Source: Eubacterium sp.
GTDB taxonomy: Bacteria; Bacillota; Clostridia; Lachnospirales; Lachnospiraceae
NCBI GenBank assembly: GCA_017433825.1
Contig: JAFRGL010000016.1
Coordinates: 1 to 64,000 of the forward strand
Direction of reading: 5' to 3'
DNA: 64,000 nt
Shown: one piece after another, positions 7,245 to 16,142 of the stretch
Layout of the letters: each line of letters starts with the position of its first letter
How positions within the stretch are numbered: the first letter of the stretch is position 1
Notes under the pieces: generated by a model
What the model was told of the DNA's origin: nothing
Databases searched by the model: none
What the model saw: only the letters and a program-made list of their open reading frames with translations
Translations under genes and position numbers: made by a program

Positions 7245-8231
7245 TTAGTATTCCATATCATGGAATGTATCCGCATCGTCCTCTTCCGCTGCCGGAATAT
7301 CTTCCGTATTGGCAGCGCCTTTGATTCCGGCTACCAGGCCGGTAATGCTCTGGATTTCAGAGGGGATGATAATCTTTGTGGCTTTGCCGTTTGCCGCAGT
7401 CTTGAACGCGTCATATGCATGCAGCTTCAGGATATCGTCCGTATCAAAGCCTACATTCCTAAGCTGACGGACGCCTTCCGCATCCGCTTTCTTCAGCATC
7501 ACGATACCTTCGGATTCCGCCTGTTTGTGAAGCCTGATGGCTTCGGCATGGCCTTCCGCCTCTTTGATCATTTCGATCTTCTGGGCTTCCGCACGAAGAA
7601 CGGCAGATTCCTTTTCGCCCTCCGCACGAAGTACGGCGGATTTCTTCTCGCCTTCCGCAATCAGGATGGCTTCACGGCGTTCACGCTCGGCTTTCATCTG
7701 CTTCTCCATGGATTCCTGAATGGCTCTGGGAGGCATGATGTTTTTCAGTTCCACCCTGGTCACTCTGATGCCCCAGGGATCGGTGGCGATATCCAGGATA
7801 TCACGCATCTTCGAGTTGATAATCTCCCTGGAAGTCAGGGTTTCGTCCAGTTCCAGCTCACCGATGATGTTACGGAGCGTGGTAGCTGTCAGGTTTTCAA
7901 TTGCAAGCACCGGATTGACGATGCCGTAGGTGTACAGCTTGGGATCGGTGACCATGAAGAATACAACCGTATCAATCTGCATGGTTACGTTATCTTTTGT
8001 GATAACGGGCTGCGGCGGGAAGTCCGCCACTCTTTCACGCAGGTCTATTTTTCTCACTACTCTTTCAATGAAAGGTACTTTGATGTGCAGACCTGCATTC
8101 CACACATGCTTGAATTTACCAAGCCGTTCGATAATTTCTACTGTGGCCTGGGGAACAACCCGGATGTTGGCCAGCAGTATTGCAATTACAATGATGGCAA
8201 TAATTATTCCGAGTACTACTTTGGGATTCAT
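7245..8231 (-). CDS. SPFH/Band 7 (stomatin, QmcA-like) membrane protein
   Basis: 328 residues. One N-terminal membrane helix (VVLGIIIAIIVIAILLANI) is followed by an SPFH domain (residues ~25-180: VEIIERLGKFKHVWNAGLH, VITKDNVTMQIDTVVFF, DPWGIRVTRVELKNI) and a long charged helix with near-repeats of AEGEKKSAVLRAEGEKESAVLRAE-like sequence (~185-240). Proteins of this family oligomerise into rings on the inner membrane and are tied to membrane microdomains and FtsH-type proteolysis. A partner NfeD gene is often adjacent but is not seen here. It is transcribed alone from its own promoter, with a strong terminator after it. Confidence 0.92.
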   Translation of the reverse strand: MNPKVVLGIIIAIIVIAILLANIRVVPQATVEIIERLGKFKHVWNAGLHIKVPFIERVVRKIDLRERVADFPPQPVITKDNVTMQIDTVVFFMVTDPKLYTYGIVNPVLAIENLTATTLRNIIGELELDETLTSREIINSKMRDILDIATDPWGIRVTRVELKNIMPPRAIQESMEKQMKAERERREAILIAEGEKKSAVLRAEGEKESAVLRAEAQKIEMIKEAEGHAEAIRLHKQAESEGIVMLKKADAEGVRQLRNVGFDTDDILKLHAYDAFKTAANGKATKIIIPSEIQSITGLVAGIKGAANTEDIPAAEEDDADTFHDMEY

Positions 8232-8292
8232 TTCTACTTCCTTTCATTTCCGCCCTTATGGGCGGCAGACATTGTTAACTTGTATTACAGTT

Positions 8293-8322
8293 ATTATATG
8301 TTGGAAATATTGTATCCGTAAA
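8293..8322 (-). promoter_or_regulatory. promoter of the stomatin gene
   Basis: On the minus strand TTTACG and TATAAT are spaced by 18 bases, ~60 bases before the stomatin ATG. The leader contains a short hairpin (CCGCCC/GGGCGG). Confidence 0.6.
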
Positions 8323-8355
8323 CAGGTAAAAGGGTAAAATATGAATATTTATTTT

Positions 8356-8384
8356 TTGCAAATCGGCGTATTATGCGGTAAAAT
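8356..8384 (+). promoter_or_regulatory. promoter of the SGNH hydrolase gene
   Basis: TTGCAA and TAAAAT are spaced by 17 bases, ~35 bases before the ATG at 8420. Confidence 0.7.
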
Positions 8385-8419
8385 CTATAGAAGTAAATAA
8401 TTCGCAGGAGAAGAAAGAA

Positions 8420-9067
8420 ATGAAAAACATTTTATGTTTCGGTGATTCAAACACCTACGGTCTGAATCCCGAATGGGTGAAGGGCAATTTCGGGCGTCAT
8501 CCGAAGAATGTCCGCTGGCCCGGTAAGCTGCAGGAAATCCTCGGCAGCGAATACTATATTATTGAAGAAGGACTTTCCGGCAGGACCACCGTATTTGACG
8601 ATCCGACCATGCCGAACCGCAACGGCAGTGCGTATCTGGTACCCTGTATCGAAAGCCACACCCCGCTGGATTTGATCATCTTCATGCTGGGCACCAACGA
8701 TACCAAACCGCTTTACAGTGCACGTACCGTGGAAATCGCCCAGGGTATGTCCCGGCTTGTCCGCATGGCAAAGGACCCGGGTCTTTACATGGGCATGCTG
8801 GTGCCGAAAATCCTGGTAGCCGCGCCTGTACCCTTAAATGAAACAGCGCTTACACTGCCGGATCATATCACCACGCCGGAGATGATTAAAAAATCCGAAG
8901 AGCTGGCCGCGGACTACGAGCCGATGTGCAGGATGTACGGGGCTGAATTTATCGACCTGAAGCTTTATGCGAAAACCAGCAACCTGGACGGCGTCCACCT
9001 TCTTCCCGAAGCACACGAAGCAGTCGCCAAGGCATTTGCTGCCAAAGTCAAGGAAATGATCGGATAA
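8420..9067 (+). CDS. SGNH/GDSL-family esterase
   Basis: 215 residues, cytoplasmic (no signal peptide). Family blocks are all visible: CFGDSNTYG with the nucleophile Ser at the N-terminus (block I), the glycine of EEGLSGRTT (block II), MLGTND (block III Asn) and DGVHLLPEAH (block V Asp/His). It resembles the arylesterase-like subgroup that hydrolyses short-chain acyl esters. It is a single-gene unit, preceded by AGGAG and closed by a strong terminator. The natural substrate is unknown. Confidence 0.88.
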   Translation: MKNILCFGDSNTYGLNPEWVKGNFGRHPKNVRWPGKLQEILGSEYYIIEEGLSGRTTVFDDPTMPNRNGSAYLVPCIESHTPLDLIIFMLGTNDTKPLYSARTVEIAQGMSRLVRMAKDPGLYMGMLVPKILVAAPVPLNETALTLPDHITTPEMIKKSEELAADYEPMCRMYGAEFIDLKLYAKTSNLDGVHLLPEAHEAVAKAFAAKVKEMIG

Positions 9068-9081
9068 ATAAGGTACATATG

Positions 9082-9131
9082 AAAAGAACTGATGCAAACA
9101 AACTTACAATCTGCTGCATCAGTTCTTTTTT
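9082..9131. terminator. bidirectional terminator
   Basis: A 15 bp perfect stem, AAAAGAACTGATGCA at 9082-9096 and its complement at 9115-9129, ends in TTTTTT. It serves the SGNH gene and the convergent cytidylyltransferase gene, whose stop overlaps it. Confidence 0.85.
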
Positions 9132-9843
9132 ATAATAGTTCCCGGGCGAGAGTTTCGGCTATCTTCAGGTCTTCCGGTGTGGTGATTTTGATGTTCAGGT
9201 AAGAGCCTGCAGCCATATGCACCGGGTAATCCCTCACCGAGCAGATACTGCAGGTATCCGTAAGATGTACCTTCTGGTAGGGCGTCAGCCTGGCATACAG
9301 CTCTTTGAGCAGTCCGATACGGAAGGTCTGCGGCGTCTGCGCCTGGTAAAGCCGGCTTCTGTCCGGTACGCAGGTTACCGTCTCTCCGTCCGCGCTGTCA
9401 TAAACCGTATCGACCGTCTTAACCGCCGTTCCCACCGCGCCGAATTCCTTTGCCAGCCGGATATTGTCCGCGATAATCTCATCTGTCACAAACGGACGCA
9501 CCGCATCGTGGGTCAGGATAATATCCTCCGCCTCGGAACCGAATCTCTCTTCGATGGCGTCAATGATGCGGAAAACGGTTTCATTCCGGTCATCCCCGCC
9601 GGGAATTATGAATATCTTCTCCCGGTACGCGGGCAGGAAGCTGCAGATAAGATCTTCAGTATAGGAAATCCAGTCTTTATGCACGCCGATAAAAACCGCG
9701 TCAATGCCGTCAAGGGAAGCAAACTTTTCCGTCGTATGTATCAGAATCGGCCTGTCTTTCAGCGGAAGGAACTGTTTCGGAATGTCCGCGCCCATACGGG
9801 AGCCGGTGCCCCCGGCCGCGATTCCCGCAAATACGCGCGTCAT
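9130..9843 (-). CDS. IspD/TarI-family cytidylyltransferase
   Basis: 237 residues of the nucleotidyltransferase fold that makes CDP-sugar alcohols. Visible motifs are AAGGTGSRMG (CTP binding), PKQFLPL, HDAVRPF, VPDRSRLYQAQTPQTF and a C-terminal NIKITTPEDLKIA. IspD makes CDP-methylerythritol in the MEP isoprenoid pathway; TarI makes CDP-ribitol for teichoic acids. The PKQFLPL..RPILIHT start and the GGDDRNET segment read more like TarI-type sequences, but no TarJ-type dehydrogenase or ispF lies nearby to decide. The start overlaps the stop of the upstream DUF1292 gene by 4 bp, so the two are translationally coupled. Confidence 0.85.
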   Translation of the reverse strand: MTRVFAGIAAGGTGSRMGADIPKQFLPLKDRPILIHTTEKFASLDGIDAVFIGVHKDWISYTEDLICSFLPAYREKIFIIPGGDDRNETVFRIIDAIEERFGSEAEDIILTHDAVRPFVTDEIIADNIRLAKEFGAVGTAVKTVDTVYDSADGETVTCVPDRSRLYQAQTPQTFRIGLLKELYARLTPYQKVHLTDTCSICSVRDYPVHMAAGSYLNIKITTPEDLKIAETLARELL

Positions 9844-10133
9844 TTCTCTTCCTTCTCCACTTCAGCAAGGAATATGTCAAATACAGCGTCCAGGATTGCT
9901 TCATCTCCCACGCCGTAATATTCCTTCTCGCCCTTTTTATTGGTTTTCACCTGCAGGATAATGCAGACGCCGCCTTCCTCCTCGTCGTCAAAGTAATCCT
10001 CGTCATTCTGGGATTCCAGTACGGCGTATTTTTTCCCTTTGTACTCCACGGTCTTCAGATACCTGTAATAGGTTTCTTCACCGTTGTCGTCCGTCAGTAC
10101 AAATGTTTCTTCCCTGTCATTGTTTTTTGCCAT
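9840..10133 (-). CDS. DUF1292 family protein
   Basis: 97 residues from the ATG at 10133, which has AAGGAG ahead of it; a longer frame to 10157 lacks one. The sequence has the DUF1292 pattern: FVLTDDNGEETYYR, GKKYAVLES, an acidic DDEEEGG turn, and an alternating strand plus a final LAEVEKEEK helix. Small proteins of this family are common in Clostridia; no function is established. It is translationally coupled to the cytidylyltransferase gene. Confidence 0.8.
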   Translation of the reverse strand: MAKNNDREETFVLTDDNGEETYYRYLKTVEYKGKKYAVLESQNDEDYFDDEEEGGVCIILQVKTNKKGEKEYYGVGDEAILDAVFDIFLAEVEKEEK

Positions 10134-10195
10134 TTTACTACTCCTTGCATACGGCATTCTGCCTGATTTTCCGGCTGTATGCCGGAACAGTCCGT

Positions 10196-11275
10196 TTACT
10201 GCTTCTGAACGCCGGCCGCGATTTCCTTTGTAATATACACGCCGGAGCCGGCCAGGGCCGACACGTTGACGGCGCAGTCAAATTTGGCCGTAATGTCTTT
10301 TACTGTCTGGATTATCACGTCCCAGCTGCTGTCATAAGCCATCCGCAGCTTTCGCATATCGGTGAAACACCGCAAAGCCGTACGGCCTTCCTTGCCGCTG
10401 ATAGTGGGCATTTTCAGTTTTGTGCCCTTGGGCATCGTGATTTTATCACCGTTTCTTACCGGCCGTTTGCCTTCATACGTTACGGGCACCATCAGGCGGG
10501 CGTTCGGTATCTGCTGCACCAGCAGATTATAGATAACTTTGTAAGAAAGCCCCGGTTCTTCCCCTTCCGGCTTGGAAATCTGGCCAAGCAGCAGAATCCA
10601 GCGCTCCAGATCCGGATTCAGGACAGGCCTGGCTTCCGGTTTCAGCCTGCTGTAATCCGGCTTCGGAGCCAGCATGCCGCAGGGAATTCGCACCGCTTCG
10701 GAAAGCACCGCGCACTCATGGGCGCCGTTGGCATAGAAGCAGTCTGCCAGGAAATTCAGGATGCCTTTCCTGTTCTCCCCGTTTTCTATTTTTTTCACTT
10801 CGAACAGTTCCGGACTTAACATGGCCATTTCCGCATTTTCGGCCTGCTGCGCCGCAATGTAAATATACGGTGCAGCCACGGTATAATTGCCGTTGCCCTT
10901 GTCCACAATTTTCGTATACATATGCGGCTCGCCGGTACGTTTATTGAAAACGCACCAGATTTCATCCGCCGCCAGAATCTTGGCCGCCATGGCCGTATCC
11001 ACGGCTTTCAGCCTCTCTTTTAAAATTTCCGTCTCTTCCGGCGTATTCACAGGCTTCTTATCCGCCCGGTTTCTTAAGAACAGCCTGTGCAGCTCTGCCA
11101 GCTGGGAAAACGTACATTTCTCCATCACGTCTCCCGGGATGTCCAGCCCGGCCGCATAGGCGGTCAGCGCGGAAGCGGATACGCTTCCGTCCGACGAGAA
11201 GATTTCTTCCGGACCCACGTCTTTTTTCTCATTACCGCTTTTCAGCATGCTTTTCAGGTTCGGGAAAAGCGCCAT
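10196..11275 (-). CDS. SseB-like protein
   Basis: 359 residues from the ATG at 11275, which follows AAGGAGATAAAAG; the frame continues upstream to 11341 without a good site. The middle and C-terminal parts resemble SseB-type domains: ARLMVPVTYEG, a strand-rich LKMPTISGKEGRTALRCFTD segment and an end with WDVIIQTVKDITAKFDCAVN. SseB-like domains occur in poorly understood Firmicutes and enterobacterial proteins. The N-terminal ~150 residues are helical. No signal peptide. It probably starts the short operon with the DUF1292 and cytidylyltransferase genes. Confidence 0.6.
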   Translation of the reverse strand: MALFPNLKSMLKSGNEKKDVGPEEIFSSDGSVSASALTAYAAGLDIPGDVMEKCTFSQLAELHRLFLRNRADKKPVNTPEETEILKERLKAVDTAMAAKILAADEIWCVFNKRTGEPHMYTKIVDKGNGNYTVAAPYIYIAAQQAENAEMAMLSPELFEVKKIENGENRKGILNFLADCFYANGAHECAVLSEAVRIPCGMLAPKPDYSRLKPEARPVLNPDLERWILLLGQISKPEGEEPGLSYKVIYNLLVQQIPNARLMVPVTYEGKRPVRNGDKITMPKGTKLKMPTISGKEGRTALRCFTDMRKLRMAYDSSWDVIIQTVKDITAKFDCAVNVSALAGSGVYITKEIAAGVQKQ

Positions 11276-11485
11276 ATCTTTTATCTCCTTATCACAGCAG
11301 TTATTTTTCAGCGTAAATATATTTTCTATAAATAATAGCATATAAAATATGAGATTTCCAGTTTATATTGCTTTCAGTCCATACGGAAGCCACAGATTTG
11401 AAAGCCTCGCAAGAAATGATGGCAGGAAAACGCAGAATATGGTAAAATCAGTAAATACAGGAAAATCAAACATGCGGAGGCAGAA

Positions 11486-12688
11486 ATGAAATACGATTTT
11501 GAATCACTGATTGAACGAAAAGGCCACGACGCAATCGCCGTTGACGCCCTTGGCGCAGGCGGAATGGCTCCCGGCGCACCGAAGGAAGGTTTTGACGCCA
11601 TCCCCATGTGGGTAGCGGACATGAACTTCCCCACTGTACCGGACATTCCGGAACAGATTATAAAAAGAACAAACCATCCGGCTTTCGGCTACTTTATGCC
11701 GAAGGATGAGTATTTTGACGCTATCATCAACTGGCAGAAGGTCAGGAACGGCGTGGAAGGGCTGACAAAAGATAATATCGGCTACGAAAACGGCGTCCTG
11801 GGCGGCGTAGTAAGCGCCGCCAACGCGATTCTTTCCAGAGGCGATAAGATTCTCCTGCACTCTCCCACCTATGTCGGTTTCACAGGCTGTCTGACAAACA
11901 ACGGCTATGACCTCATCTTAAGCCCCATGTACAAGGATGAGGACGGTATCTGGCGTATGGATTTCGAGGACATGGAGAAGAAAATCGTGGACAATAAAAT
12001 CCACCTGACGGTCTTCTGTTCTCCCCACAATCCCTGCGGCCGTGTCTGGGAAAGATGGGAAATCGAAAAGGCGATGGAGCTTTTCGCGAAATATGACGTA
12101 TATGTAATCTCGGACGAAATCTGGTCCGACCTGATTATCGGTGACCACAAGCATATTCCGACGCAGTCCGTCTCTGAAGACGCGAAAATGCGTACCATGG
12201 CATTCTACGCACCATCCAAAACATTCAACCTGGCCGGACTGGTGGGCAGCTATCACATTATTTACAACAGTTTCCTGAAGGACCGTATCGCTAAGGAGAG
12301 TTCGCTGTCGCATTATAATTCAATGAACGTGCTGTCCATGTACGCATTAATCGGCGGATACAGCGAAAACGGAATGATCTGGGTGGATGAGCTGAAATCA
12401 GTGCTTACGGACAACGTGAACTTTGCGTGCGATTTCATCGCCGAAAACTTCGAGGGTGTGACGGTTTCCAGGCCCCAGGGCACTTACATGCTTTTCGTGG
12501 AATGCAGGGATTGGCTGGAAGCCCACGGCAAGACGCTGGATGAACTGCTTAAAGCCTGCTGGGACGTTGGCTGCGCCGTGCAGGACGGCAGAGGTTTCCA
12601 CGGAGAAACCAGTATCCGCATGAACCTGGCCCTGCCGACTGCCCGCGTGAAAGAAGCCTTCCGGCGCATGAAAGAATTTGTCTTTTAG
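11486..12688 (+). CDS. PatB/MalY-type aminotransferase (putative C-S lyase)
   Basis: 400 residues, fold-type I PLP enzyme. The PatB/MalY signature runs through the protein: PMWVADMNFPTVPDI near the N-terminus, GYFMPKDEYFDAIINW, SPHNPCGRVW (substrate/PLP Asn), ISDEIWSDLI (PLP Asp), and the PLP lysine in APSKTFNLAGL. Enzymes of this subgroup cleave cystathionine or cysteine conjugates to a thiol, pyruvate and ammonia. The start has GCGGAGG before it. It is monocistronic; the structured repeat at 12735 forms its terminator. Confidence 0.85.
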   Translation: MKYDFESLIERKGHDAIAVDALGAGGMAPGAPKEGFDAIPMWVADMNFPTVPDIPEQIIKRTNHPAFGYFMPKDEYFDAIINWQKVRNGVEGLTKDNIGYENGVLGGVVSAANAILSRGDKILLHSPTYVGFTGCLTNNGYDLILSPMYKDEDGIWRMDFEDMEKKIVDNKIHLTVFCSPHNPCGRVWERWEIEKAMELFAKYDVYVISDEIWSDLIIGDHKHIPTQSVSEDAKMRTMAFYAPSKTFNLAGLVGSYHIIYNSFLKDRIAKESSLSHYNSMNVLSMYALIGGYSENGMIWVDELKSVLTDNVNFACDFIAENFEGVTVSRPQGTYMLFVECRDWLEAHGKTLDELLKACWDVGCAVQDGRGFHGETSIRMNLALPTARVKEAFRRMKEFVF

Positions 12689-12734
12689 AATTATCTCTGA
12701 AAAGCAATTAATTGGTATATAATCCATACAATAC

Positions 12735-12940
12735 AATTGCCTCTCATGTATTATTCTCTGAAGGGGTCTCCGCAGCCCCGGTACTCTGCGATTCGTGAAC
12801 GAATGTGAACGAGAGCAGTAGTACCGCTGGAGCGAGGGCGCTGAGTGCCTGTGGCACTCGCTTAGCGCCGACCGAGTCGGAAGACGAGACCAAGCGAGAG
12901 CGGGCCCCTGGGAGAATATACATGAGAGGCAATTTTTTTA
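12735..12940. repeat. structured repeat inserted in a terminator (copy 1)
   Basis: AATTGCCTCTCATGTAT at 12735-12751 is an exact inverted repeat of 12918-12934 and is followed by TTTTTTATAATTTT, as in a rho-independent terminator. Its loop is a 166 base insert with a core (GCGATTCGTGAACGAATGTG) shared with the copy at 21808-21948. This copy has ~50 extra bases (about 12838-12890) forming their own GGCGCT/AGCGCC and CCGACTCGG-like hairpins. The outer stem differs between the two copies, while inner stems show paired changes. Confidence 0.8.
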
Positions 12941-12957
12941 TAATTTTGTATAAGTAT

Positions 12958-13788
12958 CTATCTCTGATATACACCTTCATTACTGGCGGAGAAGTGGATA
13001 AACGGCTGCGCAAGTGCAGGCACCAGAATCGGGCTGTGCTCTACCCCTTTGGGAATAAATATCACACAGCTTTCTTTCGATGACGCCGTCTCCCCGTCAA
13101 TATAAAAAGTAATCTCCCCGTTCAGTTCCTCAGGATTTTCCGGCGAACCTCCCAGAAATCCTATCAGCTCGTCAAAATCATGCACATGCGTCTCCGGCCC
13201 GGTATCGTTCGTCGTGAGGAACCGGACGGTTTCCATGTACGGCGCACCGGCCAGCTTCTGTCCGTCCAGCCACAGAAGGAAAGTCAGGAATCCCTCCGGG
13301 GCTTCCGGTATAATGCCGCTTAAAGGCTCATAGCGGAAAACAGCATTGTTCGTATAGGTTCCCTCCGGGTCAGCAGGCACAGCGGATTCACACCTGTAAT
13401 ATGCTTCCGTAAGCTGGTAAGTGTAACACAGCACCGGTTTTGAAAGTCCGGTAAACCGGATATTTCCGTGGGCTTTTCCCTTCGGCACATAAACGACGCA
13501 GGTTTCGGTCAATGCCAGCTCGTCATTTTCGATCTGAACCGTTACCGTACCGTTCAATGCCTCGTGATTATCCCGGTCAGCACCGATGAAGATGATCACT
13601 TCATCGGAATCATGCTTCACAAGGCCCGGGATTATACCGTCTTTTACCAGCCAGAAAGCATGAAAACACATCGTAGTATCCACGTCGTCACCATTCATGG
13701 AAACCGAATTCACCAGCGCGTCTGCAGGTATGGCTTCAAACGGCAGCGGCCTTCTGTGATTGCGTGAGAAATATTTTTCAGCGGACAT
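12958..13788 (-). CDS. two-domain cupin protein
   Basis: 276 residues with two tandem cupin-like barrels. The first has GLVKHDSDEVIIFIG and VVYVPKGKAHGN; the second has ETHVHDFDELIGFLGG and VIFIPKGVEHSP. The His/Asp/Glu residues in HDSDE, HVHDFDE and the late His (KAH, VEH) are in place to bind a metal. No enzyme class can be named. No helix-turn-helix is present, so it is not an AraC-type regulator. It is divergent from the ene-reductase gene at 14003, which may hint at a related role, but there is no direct evidence. Confidence 0.65.
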   Translation of the reverse strand: MSAEKYFSRNHRRPLPFEAIPADALVNSVSMNGDDVDTTMCFHAFWLVKDGIIPGLVKHDSDEVIIFIGADRDNHEALNGTVTVQIENDELALTETCVVYVPKGKAHGNIRFTGLSKPVLCYTYQLTEAYYRCESAVPADPEGTYTNNAVFRYEPLSGIIPEAPEGFLTFLLWLDGQKLAGAPYMETVRFLTTNDTGPETHVHDFDELIGFLGGSPENPEELNGEITFYIDGETASSKESCVIFIPKGVEHSPILVPALAQPFIHFSASNEGVYQR

Positions 13789-13920
13789 GGCGCACCTCCT
13801 TCTCTTTAAGCTTTATTTTATCCCGCGCCGGCTGCCCGGTCAACCGGTTTGCATCTGCATTACAAAGCCTGAATCACGGACTATCATTATTTTTTTATAG
13901 CATTTTCGGTCTTTACGTAA

Positions 13921-13958
13921 TATAATTTGCTTAAATGAATGTATTCCTGCATTCGTTT
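13921..13958 (+). promoter_or_regulatory. possible promoter and operator before the first ene-reductase gene
   Basis: A TATAAT box at 13921-13926 without a clear -35 is followed by an imperfect inverted repeat, AAATGAATG (13933-13941) and CATTCGTTT (13950-13958), placed where a repressor would block a transcript. The two neighbouring paralogues do not show the same repeat. Confidence 0.35.
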
Positions 13959-14002
13959 AATTGAAAAAACATTTATTACAAAAGAACATCAGGAGGTACA
14001 CT

Positions 14003-16024
14003 ATGGGTTCAAAGAAATACCCGCATGTTTTCTCGCCAATCCGCATCCGCGGCATTGACTTCAAGAACAGAATTGTTCTTGCGCCGCCCTCTCCCAACCT
14101 GGCAAGCCGTGACGGCAAGATCACGCCGGAATTTATCGACTGGTTCAGGATGTTTGCCAGAGGCGGCGTCTGCACCCTGTATGTCGGCAACTCTTCCATC
14201 GATATCACCGAGTGCAAGGATGAAGCCTACCAGCTTGACTTAAGCAATGAAGACGGTGTCCGCGAACTTGCCCGCTATGCGGATATGTGCAAGGAATACG
14301 ACTGCCACGCATCCCTGGAAATCAACCACAACGGCGAAAATACAGCATTCGAAACCGTAGGCCATGCGCCTTACAGCTCCTCACCCAACATTTCTTCCAC
14401 TGAGAGAGCCCGTGCCGCGCGTCTCGGCCGTGAGCCGATTGCCGCCATTGAGATGACCAAAGAGAAAATTAAGGAAACCGTCAATAAATTCGGTGAAGCG
14501 GCTGCAAAAATGAAACGCGCCGGTATGGACGTCTGTCTGGTACACGGAGGCCACGGCAACCTGATTTCCCAGTTTACTTCTCCCCTGTACAACCACCGTA
14601 CGGACGAATACGGCGGCAGCACGAAGAACCGTGCCCGTTTCGCCATTGAAGTCTGCGATGCCATCCGTGAAAAGGCCGGCGAGAATTTCGTAATCGAATT
14701 CCGTATTTCCGCCGATGAAATCGCCGAGGAAGGCATGCATTTCGACGAAACCCTGGAGCTTATCGGCTATCTGAAGGACCATATCGATATCCTCCATGTT
14801 TCCGCAGGTCTTCACTCTGACTTTAATATGAAATACTTCCGCAACTGGTGCCAGAACTATCTGATGGACAGAGGCTTCAACGTACACTTCGCTGCAGACG
14901 TGAAGAAGCGCTATCCGGATCTGCTGGTTACCACCGTCGGTTCCATTACCAGCATCGATATGGCGGAAGAAATCATCGCCTCCGGCCAGGCTGACTTTGT
15001 CGCCATGTGCCGTGCCCTGATGGCAGACCCCGATATGCCCAACAAATATGCAAAGGATATGCCCGAAGAGCGCCGTCCCTGCCTGCGCTGTCAGACCTGC
15101 TGCAAGCATCTGATGGTGCCGAAGCCGATTTACTGCGCAGTCAACCCCATGTCCGGTATGACCAGCGTCCTGCGGGACGGTGTGGTGCCGAAAGCAGTTG
15201 AAAAGAAAAAAGTTGCCGTTATCGGCGGCGGCCCCGGCGGCATCCAGGCGCTGATGACGCTTTGCGAACGCGGCCATGACGTCACCCTTTATGAGGCAAC
15301 CGGCGAGCTGGGCGGAATGGTCAGCAAGGCTGCACTGCCCGATTTCAAGATTGATGTTAAGGACTATCTGGTATGGCTTCGTTATCAGGCCAATAAATAT
15401 GCTGAGAAATACGGCGCGAAGATCCTGCTGAACACCAAAGCCACGAAAGAAATGATCGATGCGGAAAATTATGACGCGGTTATCATCGCCATCGGCGCGG
15501 AACCCATCGTTCCGAAGGTTCCCGGCATTGATCTTCCGCATGTTGCCTGGGCTCCCGATGCGGAAGAAGGCAAGGCAAAGGCCGGCGATAAAATCGTCAT
15601 CATCGGCGGCGGCGGCATCGGTATCGAAGCTGCTATGGATTTCAATGCGCAGGGCAAAGACGTAACGGTAGTGGAAATGGCCGACGAGATGAAAACCTTT
15701 ATGTCCTGGATGAGCAACGGCGGTGCCGGCGCTGAAATCAGGAACATCGTTGAAGAAAGGAAGATCCCCATCTCCTACAACACGAAGCTTGTGGAAGTAA
15801 CCCCGGACAAGGTTATCTGTGAGAAGACAGATACCGGCGAAAGAGTAGAATTCGAAGCGGATACCGTCCTTCTGGCTGTCGGTACCAAAGCCAAACTGGA
15901 AGAAGCTGACACCTTCCGTCACTGCGCTCCGGAATCCGACGTATTCGTCATCGGGGATGCGAAACGCGCCGCAACCATTTCCGAGGCAGTCAACGAAGCC
16001 TTCCAGCATTGTCTGCACATCTAA
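14003..16024 (+). CDS. FMN/Fe-S/FAD ene-reductase, FadH/BaiCD-like (paralogue 1)
   Basis: 673 residues from the ATG at 14003, which follows AGGAGG; in-frame codons up to 13961 are unlikely. Domain order: FMN-binding TIM barrel (residues ~1-350; FSPIRIRG.DFKNRIVLAPPSP, HGGHGNLISQF, YGGSTKNRARF), [4Fe-4S] cluster (CLRCQTCC then C in YCAVNP), FAD-binding Rossmann fold (VAVIGGGPGGIQALM) and NAD(P)H domain (IVIIGGGGIGIEAAM), ending HCLHI. Family members reduce C=C bonds in dienoyl-CoAs, bile-acid intermediates or other activated alkenes; the substrate here is unknown. The first ~500 residues are nearly the same as paralogue 2, after which the two diverge sharply. Confidence 0.9.
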   Translation: MGSKKYPHVFSPIRIRGIDFKNRIVLAPPSPNLASRDGKITPEFIDWFRMFARGGVCTLYVGNSSIDITECKDEAYQLDLSNEDGVRELARYADMCKEYDCHASLEINHNGENTAFETVGHAPYSSSPNISSTERARAARLGREPIAAIEMTKEKIKETVNKFGEAAAKMKRAGMDVCLVHGGHGNLISQFTSPLYNHRTDEYGGSTKNRARFAIEVCDAIREKAGENFVIEFRISADEIAEEGMHFDETLELIGYLKDHIDILHVSAGLHSDFNMKYFRNWCQNYLMDRGFNVHFAADVKKRYPDLLVTTVGSITSIDMAEEIIASGQADFVAMCRALMADPDMPNKYAKDMPEERRPCLRCQTCCKHLMVPKPIYCAVNPMSGMTSVLRDGVVPKAVEKKKVAVIGGGPGGIQALMTLCERGHDVTLYEATGELGGMVSKAALPDFKIDVKDYLVWLRYQANKYAEKYGAKILLNTKATKEMIDAENYDAVIIAIGAEPIVPKVPGIDLPHVAWAPDAEEGKAKAGDKIVIIGGGGIGIEAAMDFNAQGKDVTVVEMADEMKTFMSWMSNGGAGAEIRNIVEERKIPISYNTKLVEVTPDKVICEKTDTGERVEFEADTVLLAVGTKAKLEEADTFRHCAPESDVFVIGDAKRAATISEAVNEAFQHCLHI

Positions 16025-16048
16025 AAATTGATATTTTCCAAATATTTC

Positions 16049-16097
16049 GTATACCATGTATATTTCTTTTAAAGGAGTATACATGGTATACTTTTTT
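16049..16097 (+). terminator. terminator between ene-reductase 1 and the methyltransferase-like gene
   Basis: A perfect 14 bp stem (GTATACCATGTATA, 16049-16062, with 16078-16091) is followed by TTTTTT. It shows that the two genes are not simply one operon. Confidence 0.85.
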
Positions 16098-16142
16098 CAG
16101 TTTATATAGCAGAAATTTAAGTGTATCAGGAGGAATTCATCT

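Noticed and set aside
9130-9843. Firm ispD symbol
   Set aside because: The sequence also matches TarI-type ribitol-phosphate cytidylyltransferases and the neighbours do not decide between the pathways.
14381-16084. Long minus-strand open frame (567 codons) opposite ene-reductase 1
   Set aside because: It is a mirror of the real gene's codon pattern; similar mirror frames lie opposite the other paralogues, miaB and the large ATPase, and none show family motifs.
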